Source: Pseudomonadota bacterium
Lineage (GTDB): Bacteria; Pseudomonadota; Gammaproteobacteria; Steroidobacterales; Steroidobacteraceae
Length of the DNA stretch: 57,783 nt
Direction of reading: 5' to 3'
Assembly: GCA_021777555.1 (NCBI GenBank)
Contig: JAJYDK010000023.1
Coordinates: 1 to 57,783 of the forward strand
Shown: one piece after another, positions 1-9,438 of the stretch
How the letters are laid out: each line of letters begins with the position of its first letter
Position numbering within the stretch: position 1 is the first letter of the stretch
Made by a program: the position numbers and the translations under genes
Notes under the pieces: model-generated
Database searches by the model: none
Seen by the model: the letters and a program-made list of their open reading frames with translations, nothing else
What the model was told of the DNA's origin: nothing

Positions 1-188
1 CGCTCAAGCAGCGCGCCTATGATTGCTGGCATCTCTGGCCCTCGCAGCTCGCGGAGGGACCCATGCACCCCCCGACCGTGATTCGATTCTGAACGTTGCG
101 ATTCAGCACATTGACATTGTTGAAGTTACACAAGATGAAATCTTGGCGACGTGTAATGCAGCATCTTCGCGATAGTGAAAATCGTCGA
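1..188. other. no recognisable gene
   Basis: Nothing convincing is encoded between the window edge and the stop codon of the first gene. Short open frames exist on both strands but carry no recognisable motif. The stretch may be downstream flank of a gene outside the window. Confidence 0.5.
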
Positions 189-3100
189 TCAGAAAGGCCG
201 GCCTCTATGGACTGCTGTGGGCGCAGGGACTGGGCGAGTCTCCCACTTGGAGATTTCGCGCCGATCAACATCTACGCTGGTGCTTTCTGAGGGTCGAAGC
301 TTCAGCTGCTTTAGGCTGCGATCGACCCATTGCGCCGTGAGCTTTTCCTGAACTGAATTCTGTCTGAGCCGGTCGGCTAGAGCCACAAAATCAACCCTAT
401 CGATGTCTTGGTCTTGGTTGCAGCAAGAAAAGACATGCGTGATCTCGCCGCTGGCCGGATCCCGGTGCGGCTGAACGCACTGACCACAGATTTCCTTCAT
501 CATGCACTGCATGGGTGAATTGATGCTGACGATGCCATGGCGGCAATTGGCAAGGTGCTCGGAGAGTGGTCCGCGGCGCGCCTTACCGACCGCATCCATC
601 ATTCTGTCGGAGCCAATGGCAATCAAACGATCGACGGTCTGCAAGGGAATTGTCGACTGACCTAGTCGACCGTCGCCATAAGCACGCATCGCTTCGACGA
701 TATTGCCGACGAAGGTCAGGTCCTGCGGACGATTTGGCGTGAAGCCCGGTGCCTCATCACAGGTCCAAACGACCACATCTGCCGCCGATTCGATCTCGGC
801 CACCTTGTATCTATCGATCAGGCGCTTATAGCCTGCGAAATAGAGGACGCGCGAGCCGGCGGCACGCAGACCGGCGCCAATCGAGAACAAGACGGCATTG
901 CCGAGTCCGCCGCCGACCAGCAAGACGGTCTCACCACCCGGGAGCTCGGTCGGCGCGCCGGTCGGTCCCATGAGAACGATTGGCTCGCCAGGCCTGAGCG
1001 TCGCGCAGATGTCCGAGGAGCCGCCCATTTCCAGCACGATCAATCCGATCGTTCCGCCCTGATGGTCGACCCATGCGCCAGTCAAGGCCATGCCCTCCAT
1101 AGCCAAACGCGTGCCGTCGATTCGGGGCGCCAAGCTTTCATAATTCTGCAGGCGGTAAAACTGACCGGGACGGAAGGAGCGTGCCGCCATCGGTGCGGTG
1201 ATAGTGACTGCGACAATATTCGGCGCCAGTCGCTCAATTGCGGCAACCGTCGGGCGTAATTCGCGATCCAGCATGGCGAAGAATGCCTGGTGCGAGCGGA
1301 TATCGGCCGGGGCGCGACGGGCCATCAGGCTGGTCACAATCGAGTAACTCTGCTTGACCCCACCCATGGCTTTGACCACGTTGCCTGCGAAAGAAGGATG
1401 CATATCGCCAAAAAAACTCACACTGCGGCCATCCGGGCGAAGCTCGGTGAGCACCGCCGGTGCGATCGGCTTGGCGATTCGCTCGGGTGTCACCGGCTGA
1501 CCTTGCTCGTCGAGGGCGCGCAGATGGCGGCCGTCGACCGTGACTTCGCCGCTTTCACGGGCGAGTACCGTGTTCGGTTGAGTTCCCGCCGCCACGAGCA
1601 CCGCGCGCGCCGGCAGCACAATCTCGGAATCCGCGCTAGACCAGCGCTCCTCGTGCAAGATCTGATGGGCCATACGTATCGCCGTCACGTGGCCATACCC
1701 ATCGGTCTCGACCGACGTCGGCGCGATGCACTCGATGAAGCGAACGCCCTCTTGCAGAGCCTTCTCAATCTCCTCGTGATTGAGAGTGTAGCTTGGGCTG
1801 TCGATCAGCCGTTTGCGGTACGCAATTGTGACCCCGCCCCAGTCCCGCATTAGTTCCATGATCCGGGGGCGTTGCCCGGCTTCGGCCGCGCGCCGCCGCT
1901 CGAGGCGAATGGCGCGCCCGTGAGCCAGGAACTCGTCGGCGATCTGCCGCTCCTCTTCGCCCCAGGTTGCACGCACCTGTTCCTCGCCACGTTCGGCCGT
2001 CAGAGTCTCATAACGTGCCAGGAATTTCTCCACCTGGACTGGATAGTAGGCATGCGCCTCCGTTGCGGTGTCAATTGCGGTCAATCCGCCGCCGATGACC
2101 ACGACTGGAAGCCGAAGCTGCATATTGGCGATCGATTCCCGCTTGGCTGCACCGGTCAACTGCAGCGCCATCAGGAAGTCCGACGCGGTGCGCACGCCGC
2201 GCGCGAGTCCGTTAGGCATCTTCAGCACGGTCGGTCGGCCGGCGCCCATCGCCAGCGCTACGTGATCGAAACCGAGGGAGAATGCATTCTCGATGGTCAG
2301 TGTACCGCCGAGCCGTACGCCGCCATAGATCGCGCAATCTGAGCGCCGCTCAAGGAGCAGGCGGACGACCTTGAGAAAATTCTTGTTCCAGCGGACAGTG
2401 ATGCCGTACTCGGCGACGCCCCCAAACCCGGCCATCACCCGGTCGGCGAGTGATTCGTAAAGTGTCTCGATGTTGTGGATCGGAACGAACGAAACGCGCG
2501 TGCCGTTCGGGCGAATTCCGGACAAGTGCTCGGGCAGGTGCTCGAGTTTTAGGCCATCGATCGCTGCGACCGCGTGGCCATCGTTGAGCAGGTGATGGGC
2601 GAGGCTGATACCTGCCGGTCCCAGTCCCACGACCAGCACCTTTCGGCCTGTCGAGGCCTTCGGTATGGGGCGACGGATGTTGAGGGGATTCCAACGGGTC
2701 AGCAAGCTGTAGATTTCGAATCCCCACGGCAGAGCGAGGACATCCTTGAGAATCCGCGTTTCGACCTCAGGTATATTCACCGGCTGCTGCTTCTGGTAGA
2801 TGCAGGCCTTCATGCAATCGTTGCAAATGCGATGCCCGGTCATGGCCGCGAGCGGGTTGTCGATTACGATCATGGCGAGCGCGCCGATCACGCTCCCTCG
2901 CGCCTTGAGGGCCAGCATCTCGGAGATCTTCTCCTCGAGCGGGCATCCGGCAAGCGGCACTGCGAACGCGCTCTTCTTAAACGCGTTGGGGCGTGCCGCT
3001 GCCTTGTCGACCATGCCACGGGCGCAGTGGTCTTTGCCACGGACATGACACCAATTGCAATAGTTGGCCTGGTCGAGAGCGCCCTTGAGATCGGTTCCCG

Positions 3101-3779
3101 GATCGGTGAGGGCGAATCCCTCGCGCAGTCGCAGGTGATCTGCTTCGGCGGAGAATACGGTTGCGCCTTGCTCTTGACCACGACAGACTGGAACCAGTGT
3201 GAGGGGATCGACTTTCTCCGCCAGCTTGAACAGCACACCGTCGCCGTGACGGTGCCTGCCCGCTTTGGTTTGCGATGCCCAGGCCGCATAGCGCGCGGCA
3301 GCCTCTAGTGCGTCAGCATGACTTTCACGGTCCTCCAGCCAACTCATGACCTTGCGCGCGAAAGCTTCCTCAGTTAAAGGACCGGAGAGCTCGCGCTCGA
3401 TATCGACTAGCAGCTGGTCGGGTACGAATGTCTCGGCGACTTCGGCAGAGAAGCGCTTGGTCGCAATGCGGCGAACGAAGTCCCGTTTGCAGGCCCAGAG
3501 TGGATCGAGGTCCGTGTGCCGGTCCGTTGCGTCGCCAATCTCAGCGGCGATCCGAAACAATCGGCCGATGAACGAATCGAGACGAGGACCCAGCTCGATG
3601 AGCAGCTCGGATTCGGCCAAGGGTGAAAGGGCGTCGGGATTGCGCCGGGCAGCGGCCAGCTGCTCCGCGAGGGGAGGACTCCCCTCGGCAAGGGCCGCTA
3701 GAAACAGGCGATCGATCTCGATCAGCCCGCTGCGGCGATACAGATCCGGGAAGGCGAGGTCGTGGGAAAGCTGCAGCAT
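189..3779 (-). CDS. NfnAB-like fused flavo-iron-sulfur oxidoreductase (GltD-type + PyrK/FNR-type)
   Basis: A protein of about 1196 aa. Residues 1-235 are an N-terminal region I cannot assign. GltD/NfnB-type cysteines follow: CNWC at 241-244, C252, C279, and CNDC plus C at 319-326. A first dinucleotide fold has GLGPAG near 385-390 and a second has VVIGGG near 561-566. The C-terminal half is FNR/PyrK-like: PGQF at 871, an NAD-type GGGLGNA, and a 2Fe-2S cysteine set near 1092, 1098, 1101 and 1119-1120. GltD and PyrK modules are the two halves of NfnAB (ferredoxin:NADP oxidoreductase) and are fused here in the order B-A. The likely role is electron exchange between ferredoxin and NAD(P), by inference. 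Similar 1100-1200 aa proteins exist in Alphaproteobacteria, without a function I know. The start at 3779 was chosen over an upstream in-frame ATG because family similarity begins there and AGAGGG lies 11 nt ahead. It is divergent from the FAD oxidoreductase/ferredoxin operon. Confidence 0.8.
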   Translation of the reverse strand: MLQLSHDLAFPDLYRRSGLIEIDRLFLAALAEGSPPLAEQLAAARRNPDALSPLAESELLIELGPRLDSFIGRLFRIAAEIGDATDRHTDLDPLWACKRDFVRRIATKRFSAEVAETFVPDQLLVDIERELSGPLTEEAFARKVMSWLEDRESHADALEAAARYAAWASQTKAGRHRHGDGVLFKLAEKVDPLTLVPVCRGQEQGATVFSAEADHLRLREGFALTDPGTDLKGALDQANYCNWCHVRGKDHCARGMVDKAAARPNAFKKSAFAVPLAGCPLEEKISEMLALKARGSVIGALAMIVIDNPLAAMTGHRICNDCMKACIYQKQQPVNIPEVETRILKDVLALPWGFEIYSLLTRWNPLNIRRPIPKASTGRKVLVVGLGPAGISLAHHLLNDGHAVAAIDGLKLEHLPEHLSGIRPNGTRVSFVPIHNIETLYESLADRVMAGFGGVAEYGITVRWNKNFLKVVRLLLERRSDCAIYGGVRLGGTLTIENAFSLGFDHVALAMGAGRPTVLKMPNGLARGVRTASDFLMALQLTGAAKRESIANMQLRLPVVVIGGGLTAIDTATEAHAYYPVQVEKFLARYETLTAERGEEQVRATWGEEERQIADEFLAHGRAIRLERRRAAEAGQRPRIMELMRDWGGVTIAYRKRLIDSPSYTLNHEEIEKALQEGVRFIECIAPTSVETDGYGHVTAIRMAHQILHEERWSSADSEIVLPARAVLVAAGTQPNTVLARESGEVTVDGRHLRALDEQGQPVTPERIAKPIAPAVLTELRPDGRSVSFFGDMHPSFAGNVVKAMGGVKQSYSIVTSLMARRAPADIRSHQAFFAMLDRELRPTVAAIERLAPNIVAVTITAPMAARSFRPGQFYRLQNYESLAPRIDGTRLAMEGMALTGAWVDHQGGTIGLIVLEMGGSSDICATLRPGEPIVLMGPTGAPTELPGGETVLLVGGGLGNAVLFSIGAGLRAAGSRVLYFAGYKRLIDRYKVAEIESAADVVVWTCDEAPGFTPNRPQDLTFVGNIVEAMRAYGDGRLGQSTIPLQTVDRLIAIGSDRMMDAVGKARRGPLSEHLANCRHGIVSINSPMQCMMKEICGQCVQPHRDPASGEITHVFSCCNQDQDIDRVDFVALADRLRQNSVQEKLTAQWVDRSLKQLKLRPSESTSVDVDRREISKWETRPVPAPTAVHRGRPF

Positions 3780-3843
3780 GATTCCGTGTACCCTCTGGAG
3801 ACCCAATCTCAGGAACTGGCGATGACATCGTCGCCCTGAAGTC

Positions 3844-3853
3844 TTGCATACAA
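3844..3853. promoter_or_regulatory. FCD-GntR-type operator candidate
   Basis: TTGCATACAA on the plus strand; read on the minus strand it is ATATTGTATGCAA, upstream of the NfnAB-like gene. It matches the FadR/FCD-GntR half-site pattern TGT(A/C)-(T/G)ACA with one mismatch and shares its flank ATATTGT with the sites at 9951, 11089 and 32533. Confidence 0.45.
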
Positions 3854-4091
3854 TATACGTCACGGTCAAAAATCCCGTTGCCACCTGGGAGCCTTGACCG
3901 CTACACCGAAGGCGGCACGCTGATCGTCACGGCGGGAGTCGATTCATCAAGCAAGTACATTACTTCCAAAGGACATTAACGGACTCAACAGCTATTCCGC
4001 GCCGCAGCCGCCAGGTTCATCTGGGTCCGATCGAGGCCCACCGTGTGAGTGCGGTTCGTGCCAAATAGGGTTTGCCTATCTCTTCGGATTC

Positions 4092-4101
4092 TGGTATACA
4101 G
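4092..4101. promoter_or_regulatory. FCD-GntR-type operator candidate
   Basis: TGGTATACAG lies about 50 nt upstream of the FAD oxidoreductase start. Its core GTATAC is palindromic. It is one of the recurring TTGTATACAA-like sites in this region and is well placed to control the 4151-7948 operon. Confidence 0.45.
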
Positions 4102-4150
4102 TAGACCAAGTGGCGAGAGTGAACCGGATTCATTGGAGAGAACACCAATC

Positions 4151-5497
4151 ATGAATATCGTGGTTGTAGGTGGGGGCTGGGCCGGTTGCGCTGCGGCGAT
4201 GCAGGCGGCTAAGCAGGGGGGCAATGTCACGCTTCTCGAACGCACCGATATGCTGCTCGGCACCGGCTTGGTCGGCGGCATATTCCGAAATAACGGACGC
4301 TTTACGGCAGCGGAGGAGGCAATTTCACTGGGCGGCGGTGAGATGTTTGCGGCAATGGACGCGAATGCAGTCCATCGCGACATCGCGTTCCCTGGTCATG
4401 CGCACGCCTCTCTCTACGACGTCACGGCAATGGAGCCGGTCGTGCGCAAGATGTTGCGGAATGCGGGTGTCGAGATCCATTTCACGACGCGCATCATCGA
4501 CGTCGAGATGGAGGGACAGCGTGTTAACGCGGTGGTCACTGGCAAGGGTAGTGGGGCGGTCCGCTACGCTGGCGACGCGTTCATCGATACGACAGGAACC
4601 GCGGGCGTTCCAAATTCGTGTAACAAATACGGCAATGGCTGCAGCATGTGCATCCTGCGCTGTCATACGTTTGGCATCCGGGTGAGCGTAGCGGCCCGCG
4701 CTGGTGCCAAAGAGATGGTGGGGAGAAAGAACGACCGGTACGGCGCGATGAGCGGTGCGTGCATTCTGATGAAGCACTCGCTCGCCCCGGAGATTATTCA
4801 GATCCTCGAGCGGGACGGTGTGGCCATGGTACCGCTGCCGGAGTCGCCGGATAATGCCGTCGAAAAGCTCGAGGGCAAGTGCTGCCAACAATACGCTCTG
4901 CCTGAATATTCCAGGAACCTCATTCTGCTCGATACCGGTCACGTCAAGTTGATGACGACTAACTTCCCTATTGAACAACTGCGGGAGGTAACCGGATTCG
5001 CAAATGCACGCTACGAGGATCCGATTTCGGGAGGAATCGGCAACTCGATTCGCTATGTCGGCATGACGCCTCGAGACAACATGTTGCGAGCCGATGGAAT
5101 AGACAATCTGTTTGTCGCCGGAGAGAAAGCCGGGTTGCTAGTGGGGCACACCGAGGCGGTCGTGACCGGAGTGCTCGCCGGCTACAATGCCGTCCAGTCG
5201 GCCGCAGGGGCTGATTTGCTGGTACTGCCGGAAAGCTTGGCAATCGGCGACGCGATTGCCCATGTCCGCGAGAGTATGCGCACGGAAGAGGGTCTTGGGA
5301 GCAAGTTCACGTTCTCTGGGGCGGGCTACTTCCAACGCATGAGGCAGCGCGGCCTTTATACCACGGATGTTGAGGCCATCAGGAATCGCGTCACCGCTGC
5401 CGGGTTGACAAATGTCTTTTCCGGGCGCACCAGGTCCTTATCGCCGCCGGTCGCGAGTGTGCGGCGATCATCAGCTGCTTCAGCGCGAGTTGGATGA
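4151..5497 (+). CDS. FAD-dependent oxidoreductase with an internal cysteine cluster
   Basis: 448 aa, starting directly with the Rossmann dinucleotide motif GGGWAG at residues 7-12; an acidic residue ends the second strand (LLE, 28-30). The C-terminal third has the FAD-contacting pattern NLFVAGEKAG. It resembles GidA/TrmFO-like and FAD_oxidored proteins. Residues C157, C164, C167 and C171 form C-x6-C-x2-C-x3-C, which could bind an Fe-S cluster. The start was chosen because GGAGAG lies 10 nt upstream and the fold begins at once; an in-frame ATG 102 nt earlier would add an unstructured leader. It is followed by ferredoxin, CBS protein and ALDH7, so the expected job is oxidation of an amine or amino acid (perhaps lysine or pipecolate) with electrons passed to ferredoxin; this is inference. 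The last 20 or so residues are Ser/Arg-rich and unlike the rest, so a 3' frameshift is possible. Confidence 0.75.
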   Translation: MNIVVVGGGWAGCAAAMQAAKQGGNVTLLERTDMLLGTGLVGGIFRNNGRFTAAEEAISLGGGEMFAAMDANAVHRDIAFPGHAHASLYDVTAMEPVVRKMLRNAGVEIHFTTRIIDVEMEGQRVNAVVTGKGSGAVRYAGDAFIDTTGTAGVPNSCNKYGNGCSMCILRCHTFGIRVSVAARAGAKEMVGRKNDRYGAMSGACILMKHSLAPEIIQILERDGVAMVPLPESPDNAVEKLEGKCCQQYALPEYSRNLILLDTGHVKLMTTNFPIEQLREVTGFANARYEDPISGGIGNSIRYVGMTPRDNMLRADGIDNLFVAGEKAGLLVGHTEAVVTGVLAGYNAVQSAAGADLLVLPESLAIGDAIAHVRESMRTEEGLGSKFTFSGAGYFQRMRQRGLYTTDVEAIRNRVTAAGLTNVFSGRTRSLSPPVASVRRSSAASARVG

Positions 5498-5560
5498 TAG
5501 CGGTCACCGTAACAGTCCCTGCAAATATATTGTCGAGATAGCCTCGTAGAGACATGTCAA

Positions 5561-5818
5561 ATGCCGTTGAAGATAGTCGATGACTGCACCAGCTGCGACG
5601 CCTGCGTTCCCGTTTGCCCGAATGAGGCGATCAGTCCGGGAGATGTGATCTATATCATAGATGCCGACAAATGCACCGAATGCGTCGGTACTGATAGCGA
5701 TCCGCAGTGTGTATCGGTCTGTCCCGTTGACAGCATCATTCCCGACCCCGAGCGTCAGGAGCCTCGTGAGGCGCTGCAGGCCAAGTATGAGCGACTTCAT
5801 GCCGATGGTTGCGACTAG
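5561..5818 (+). CDS. 2[4Fe-4S] ferredoxin, YfhL/Alvin type
   Basis: 85 aa. The first cluster motif is CTSCDACVPVCP. The second has a widened spacing, with CTEC, then eight residues, then CVSVCP. That enlarged loop is the mark of Alvin/YfhL-type low-potential 2[4Fe-4S] ferredoxins. A short acidic/basic tail follows. The gene sits 63 nt after the FAD oxidoreductase and just before the CBS-domain gene on the same strand, so it is the likely electron acceptor of that flavoprotein and a partner of the NfnAB-like protein encoded divergently. No strong Shine-Dalgarno is visible; GTAGAGA lies about 13 nt upstream. Confidence 0.88.
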   Translation: MPLKIVDDCTSCDACVPVCPNEAISPGDVIYIIDADKCTECVGTDSDPQCVSVCPVDSIIPDPERQEPREALQAKYERLHADGCD

Positions 5819-5870
5819 CGGTCGAACCGCTTCCCATGGTCAATCGAGGCGACGGGCGGTTACTGGCGCC

Positions 5871-6416
5871 ATGACGCGCGGCATCCATCTCTCACGACCG
5901 CGGGCCGGGATGGTTCTGCCTTGCTCTGAAAGTACGCCGCACGGCTTCGGCGCCGCGGGGGTCGGCGACCCGGCGGTGCTTGTCATGACCGACTTTCGGC
6001 GGATCCCGCCCGTTACAGTGACGGAGGACCGCTCGATCGATGAGGCGCTGCGCGATATGATCCGCTTCGGTGTGCGCGCACTGTTGGTCGTTCGGGACGG
6101 CAAGGTCACGGGCCTCATTACCTCCTACGATATCCAGGGGGAGCGTCCGCTGCAGTTTTTGCAGTGCACTACGTTCATGCGGCACGAGGAGATCGAAGTC
6201 GGACACATCATGACCCGCTGGGAAGAAGTCCCGGTTCTCGAGTGGACTACGGTCGAGCGGGCGCGGGTGAGCGACCTGCTCGATATATTCGCCGAGTCAG
6301 GGGTGACACATCTTGTTGTTGCCGAGATCGAATCCGGCGCCGCAACCGTGCGGGGCCTGATCTCCAGGACTCAGACCGAGCGTCAAATCAGCCTGAAAGA
6401 AATCGAAATTTTATGA
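5871..6416 (+). CDS. CBS-domain pair protein
   Basis: 181 aa. Two CBS repeats are visible: residues 40-95, with VMTDFRR then [18 protein letters not shown], and 100-170, with HIMTRW then [12 protein letters not shown] pairs usually bind adenine nucleotides and act as energy-status regulatory modules; there is no fused catalytic domain. The start is uncertain: ATG 5871 begins the stretch that resembles related proteins, while ATG 5787 would overlap the ferredoxin gene and ATG 5910 would shorten it. It overlaps the aldehyde dehydrogenase by ATGA, so the two are translationally coupled. It may tune the oxidative steps around it, by inference. Confidence 0.7.
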   Translation: MTRGIHLSRPRAGMVLPCSESTPHGFGAAGVGDPAVLVMTDFRRIPPVTVTEDRSIDEALRDMIRFGVRALLVVRDGKVTGLITSYDIQGERPLQFLQCTTFMRHEEIEVGHIMTRWEEVPVLEWTTVERARVSDLLDIFAESGVTHLVVAEIESGAATVRGLISRTQTERQISLKEIEIL

Positions 6417-7948
6417 GCAGAAATGTCGACATCGATGCCTTGCTATCGAGGCTGGAGCTCGCCCCGATCAATCCCGGGACCTGGTCGGGCGAACGTGGTT
6501 GGGCGGCTCGCGATACGGCACTCATCGACGTGCGCAATCCAGCCACGGGCGTGCGGATCGCCCAGGTACATGCGGCCTCGGCTGAGGACTACGAGGATGT
6601 CCTGGCCTCTGCGGTGCGCACGGCGGCGCAATGGCGGGCGGTGCCGGCGCCAAAGCGCGGTGAGGTCATTCGCCTCCTCGCCGAGGAGCTGCGCCGATTC
6701 AAGTCGGATCTCGGTACGCTCGTGTCGCTGGAAAACGGCAAGATCCTGGCCGAGGGCCTGGGCGAGGTCCAGGAGATGATCGATATCGCCGACTACGCGG
6801 TCGGTCAGTCGCGCATGCTTTATGGTCTTACCATGCACTCGGAGCGGCCAGGTCACCGTATGTACGAGCAGTGGCATCCGCTTGGGGTCGTGGGCATCAT
6901 CTCGGCATTCAACTTCCCGGTGGCTGTGTGGTCCTGGAACGCCTTCCTCGCTGCGATCTGCGGCAACGTATCGGTGTGGAAGCCCTCGCCGAAGACGCCA
7001 CTCACGGCCATCGCGGTGCAGAGGCTGGTAAATCGCGTGCTCGGCGCCCACAACCTGCCGCCGGTCTTTCAGCTATTCATTGACGACGGTACCGCGCTTG
7101 CCGAGCGCTTCGTCGGCGACGAACGGGTGGCGCTCCTTTCGTTTACCGGCTCGACCGGCGTCGGGCGCAAGGTGGGCGAGCGGGTCGCCTCGAGGCTCGG
7201 AAAGAGTCTGCTCGAGCTAGGGGGCAATAACGCCATAATCGTCGATGCGACTGCCAACCTGGATCTTGCGGTGCCGTCGATCGTGTTCGGCGCAGTGGGC
7301 ACCGCCGGGCAGCGCTGCACCACCACCCGGCGGGTGTTCGTGCACAACGCGGTGGTCGAGGCGCTCGAACGGCGTCTGGTGCACGCCTACCGCCAGGTGC
7401 GCATCGGAGATCCTCTCGATCCGACCACGCTCATGGGGCCGTTGATCGATGCGCGCGCGGTCGAGCACTTTAGGACCGCGGTGACTTCGGCACAAGCCGC
7501 GGGCGGCGTGGTGCTCTGCGGCGGCGCAGTCCTGCCCGGCCCCGGACACTTCGCCCAACCTACGCTGATCCGCGCACGCAACGATTGGCCCATCGTGCAG
7601 GCCGAGACTTTTGCTCCCGTTCTGTATCTGATCACGGTGGACTCGTTCGAGGAGGCAGTCGCGCTACAGAACCAGAGCCACTATGGCCTGTCCTCGGCGC
7701 TGTTTACGGACAGGCTGAGAGCTGCCGAGCAGTTCCTGTCGGCCGCCGGGAGCGACTGCGGCATCGCCAACGTCAACATCGGCACGTCCGGGGCGGAGAT
7801 AGGCGGGGCATTCGGCGGTGAGAAAGACACTGGTGGGGGCCGCGAGTCAGGTTCGGACGCCTGGAAGGCCTATATGCGACGTCAGACCAATACCGTAAAC
7901 TGGAGCAGCTCGCTGCCGCTCGCCCAGGGAATCAAGTTCGACCTGTAG
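6413..7948 (+). CDS. amaB: ALDH7-family dehydrogenase (piperideine-6-carboxylate / alpha-aminoadipate semialdehyde dehydrogenase)
   Basis: 511 aa, full length for ALDH7. Catalytic Cys302 lies in [12 protein letters not shown] and the general base Glu268 in LELGGNN; both signatures are those of ALDH7A1/AmaB, not of general ALDHs. NAD-binding [12 protein letters not shown] is present. The known reaction is L-2-aminoadipate 6-semialdehyde (in equilibrium with piperideine-6-carboxylate) to L-2-aminoadipate with NAD(P)+, a step of lysine catabolism. The start is the ATG of the ATGA overlap with the CBS gene; the longer frame upstream is a shadow of that gene. It ends the 4151-7948 operon and is convergent with the next ALDH 41 nt away. 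Its product is the expected substrate for the aminotransferase at 39464 and, by hypothesis, the KamA-like enzyme at 45233. Confidence 0.85.
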   Translation: MSRNVDIDALLSRLELAPINPGTWSGERGWAARDTALIDVRNPATGVRIAQVHAASAEDYEDVLASAVRTAAQWRAVPAPKRGEVIRLLAEELRRFKSDLGTLVSLENGKILAEGLGEVQEMIDIADYAVGQSRMLYGLTMHSERPGHRMYEQWHPLGVVGIISAFNFPVAVWSWNAFLAAICGNVSVWKPSPKTPLTAIAVQRLVNRVLGAHNLPPVFQLFIDDGTALAERFVGDERVALLSFTGSTGVGRKVGERVASRLGKSLLELGGNNAIIVDATANLDLAVPSIVFGAVGTAGQRCTTTRRVFVHNAVVEALERRLVHAYRQVRIGDPLDPTTLMGPLIDARAVEHFRTAVTSAQAAGGVVLCGGAVLPGPGHFAQPTLIRARNDWPIVQAETFAPVLYLITVDSFEEAVALQNQSHYGLSSALFTDRLRAAEQFLSAAGSDCGIANVNIGTSGAEIGGAFGGEKDTGGGRESGSDAWKAYMRRQTNTVNWSSSLPLAQGIKFDL

Positions 7949-7989
7949 TCCGGCGCTCACCGGGCCGTACTCGTCGCTCCCGGCCGCAT

Positions 7990-9438
7990 TCAGCTCGCGA
8001 GATAGACGGTTTTGGTGCGCGTGTAGAAGTCCATGACTCCGTGGCCTGCCTGCTCCTTGTAGGTCTGGTTGCTGGAGTGCTTGATGCCGCCAAACGGGGC
8101 CGAAAGTCCCACGCCGCCGGTCGCACTGTTGACCTTGACGATACCGGCGTCGATGTCCCGTGCGAATGAAAGCGCTCGCGACAAGTCTCGGGTCACGATC
8201 GATGCCGCCAGTCCGTAATCGACGGAGTTCGCGTACTCAAGCGCCTGCGCGTAGCTTTCGACCCTCGAAACGCAAACGACGGGTCCAAAAATCTCTTCGC
8301 GCGCGAGACGCGATTCCTTCGGTACATCGATAAACACAGTTGGCGTGACGAAGTACCCGCCAGCGGGCAGCGCCGGCTGCGGCTCGCGGAGAGGGAAGGC
8401 GAGCTTGAGCCCTTCGGTCATGCCGACTTCGATCATCTCGCGAACTCTCCGATACTGAGCCTCGCTCGCGAGCGGTCCCATGGTCACACTCGGGTCGAGG
8501 CCGTTGCCGATCTTGAATGCTTTGGCTCTCGCGACGATCTGTCGCACGACTTCCTCATAGATGTCGCCGACGATCAACACCCGGCTGGTTGCGGTGCAGG
8601 CTTGTCCTGTCAACGAGAAAGATCCCGTTGCTGCGATTTCGGCTGCTCTCGCGGGGTCGGCATCCTGCAATACAATGCAGGGATTCTTGCCTCCCATCTC
8701 GAGCTGCAGGCGTTTGTCGGGGCCCGCCAGTCGATGGATCAGGCAGCCGGTCGCATAGGAGCCGGTGAACGTCACCGCACCCACCGCATCGGAGGTGATC
8801 AGCGGCTCACCAAGGTCCTGACCTCTACCCTGAATGAGCGCAATAACCCCGGCAGGCAGGCCCGCCTCCAGGAGAATCTCCACCAAGCGCTGGCCGGCGA
8901 GCGGCGTCACTTCGGAAGGCTTGTAGATCACACCGTTTCCCGTGGCGAGCGCCGGTGCGATCTTGCGCGAGGGGATGGATACCGGAAAATTCCACGGTGT
9001 AATGGCAAGAACGATTCCCACCGGCTCGCGGATCGAGCATACGAGACCCTTCCCGGCCTCCGGGAAGGTTTCGCCGCGGGTGCGTAGCGCCTCTCCGGCA
9101 TAGAGCCTGAAGTTGGCGGCTGTCCTACGCCACTCCTGCGTGGCGGCGCTGAGGATCTTGCCTTCCTCCCGGGTGAGTTCCTGCGCAAGGCTCTCGAGGC
9201 GGGTGAGGATCAGGTCGGCCGCCTTGTCCAATACCCCCGCTCGCGCTTGCGGATCGAGCGTCGCCCAATTGCCACAAGAACGCTTGACGGCGGCCACCGC
9301 GCTGGCCGCATCGGCGGCTGTCGATGCCGGAAAGACGCCGACGAGATCGCCTTGATCCGCGGGGTTTCGCCGCTCGAAGGTCCCTCCGGCCTGAGCGGCG
9401 ATCCAGGCGCCGCCGATATAGTTCAGGTGCTCGCTCAT
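7990..9438 (-). CDS. aldehyde dehydrogenase, alpha-ketoglutaric semialdehyde dehydrogenase type
   Basis: 482 aa with the complete ALDH fold: ITPWNFPVSIPSRKIAPAL, VTFTGSYATG for NAD binding, the Glu motif LEMGGKNP and catalytic Cys in LTGQACTATSRV. The C-terminus (GVGLSAPFGGIK, then DFYTRTKTVY) is typical of 2,5-dioxopentanoate (alpha-ketoglutaric semialdehyde) dehydrogenases, which also oxidise glutarate- and succinate-semialdehyde-like compounds. The start at 9438 is fixed by an ATGA overlap with the preceding HbpS-like gene. With FCD regulator and operator site just upstream, it probably oxidises a dicarboxylic semialdehyde in the local pathway; the exact substrate is not certain. Confidence 0.8.
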   Translation of the reverse strand: MSEHLNYIGGAWIAAQAGGTFERRNPADQGDLVGVFPASTAADAASAVAAVKRSCGNWATLDPQARAGVLDKAADLILTRLESLAQELTREEGKILSAATQEWRRTAANFRLYAGEALRTRGETFPEAGKGLVCSIREPVGIVLAITPWNFPVSIPSRKIAPALATGNGVIYKPSEVTPLAGQRLVEILLEAGLPAGVIALIQGRGQDLGEPLITSDAVGAVTFTGSYATGCLIHRLAGPDKRLQLEMGGKNPCIVLQDADPARAAEIAATGSFSLTGQACTATSRVLIVGDIYEEVVRQIVARAKAFKIGNGLDPSVTMGPLASEAQYRRVREMIEVGMTEGLKLAFPLREPQPALPAGGYFVTPTVFIDVPKESRLAREEIFGPVVCVSRVESYAQALEYANSVDYGLAASIVTRDLSRALSFARDIDAGIVKVNSATGGVGLSAPFGGIKHSSNQTYKEQAGHGVMDFYTRTKTVYLAS

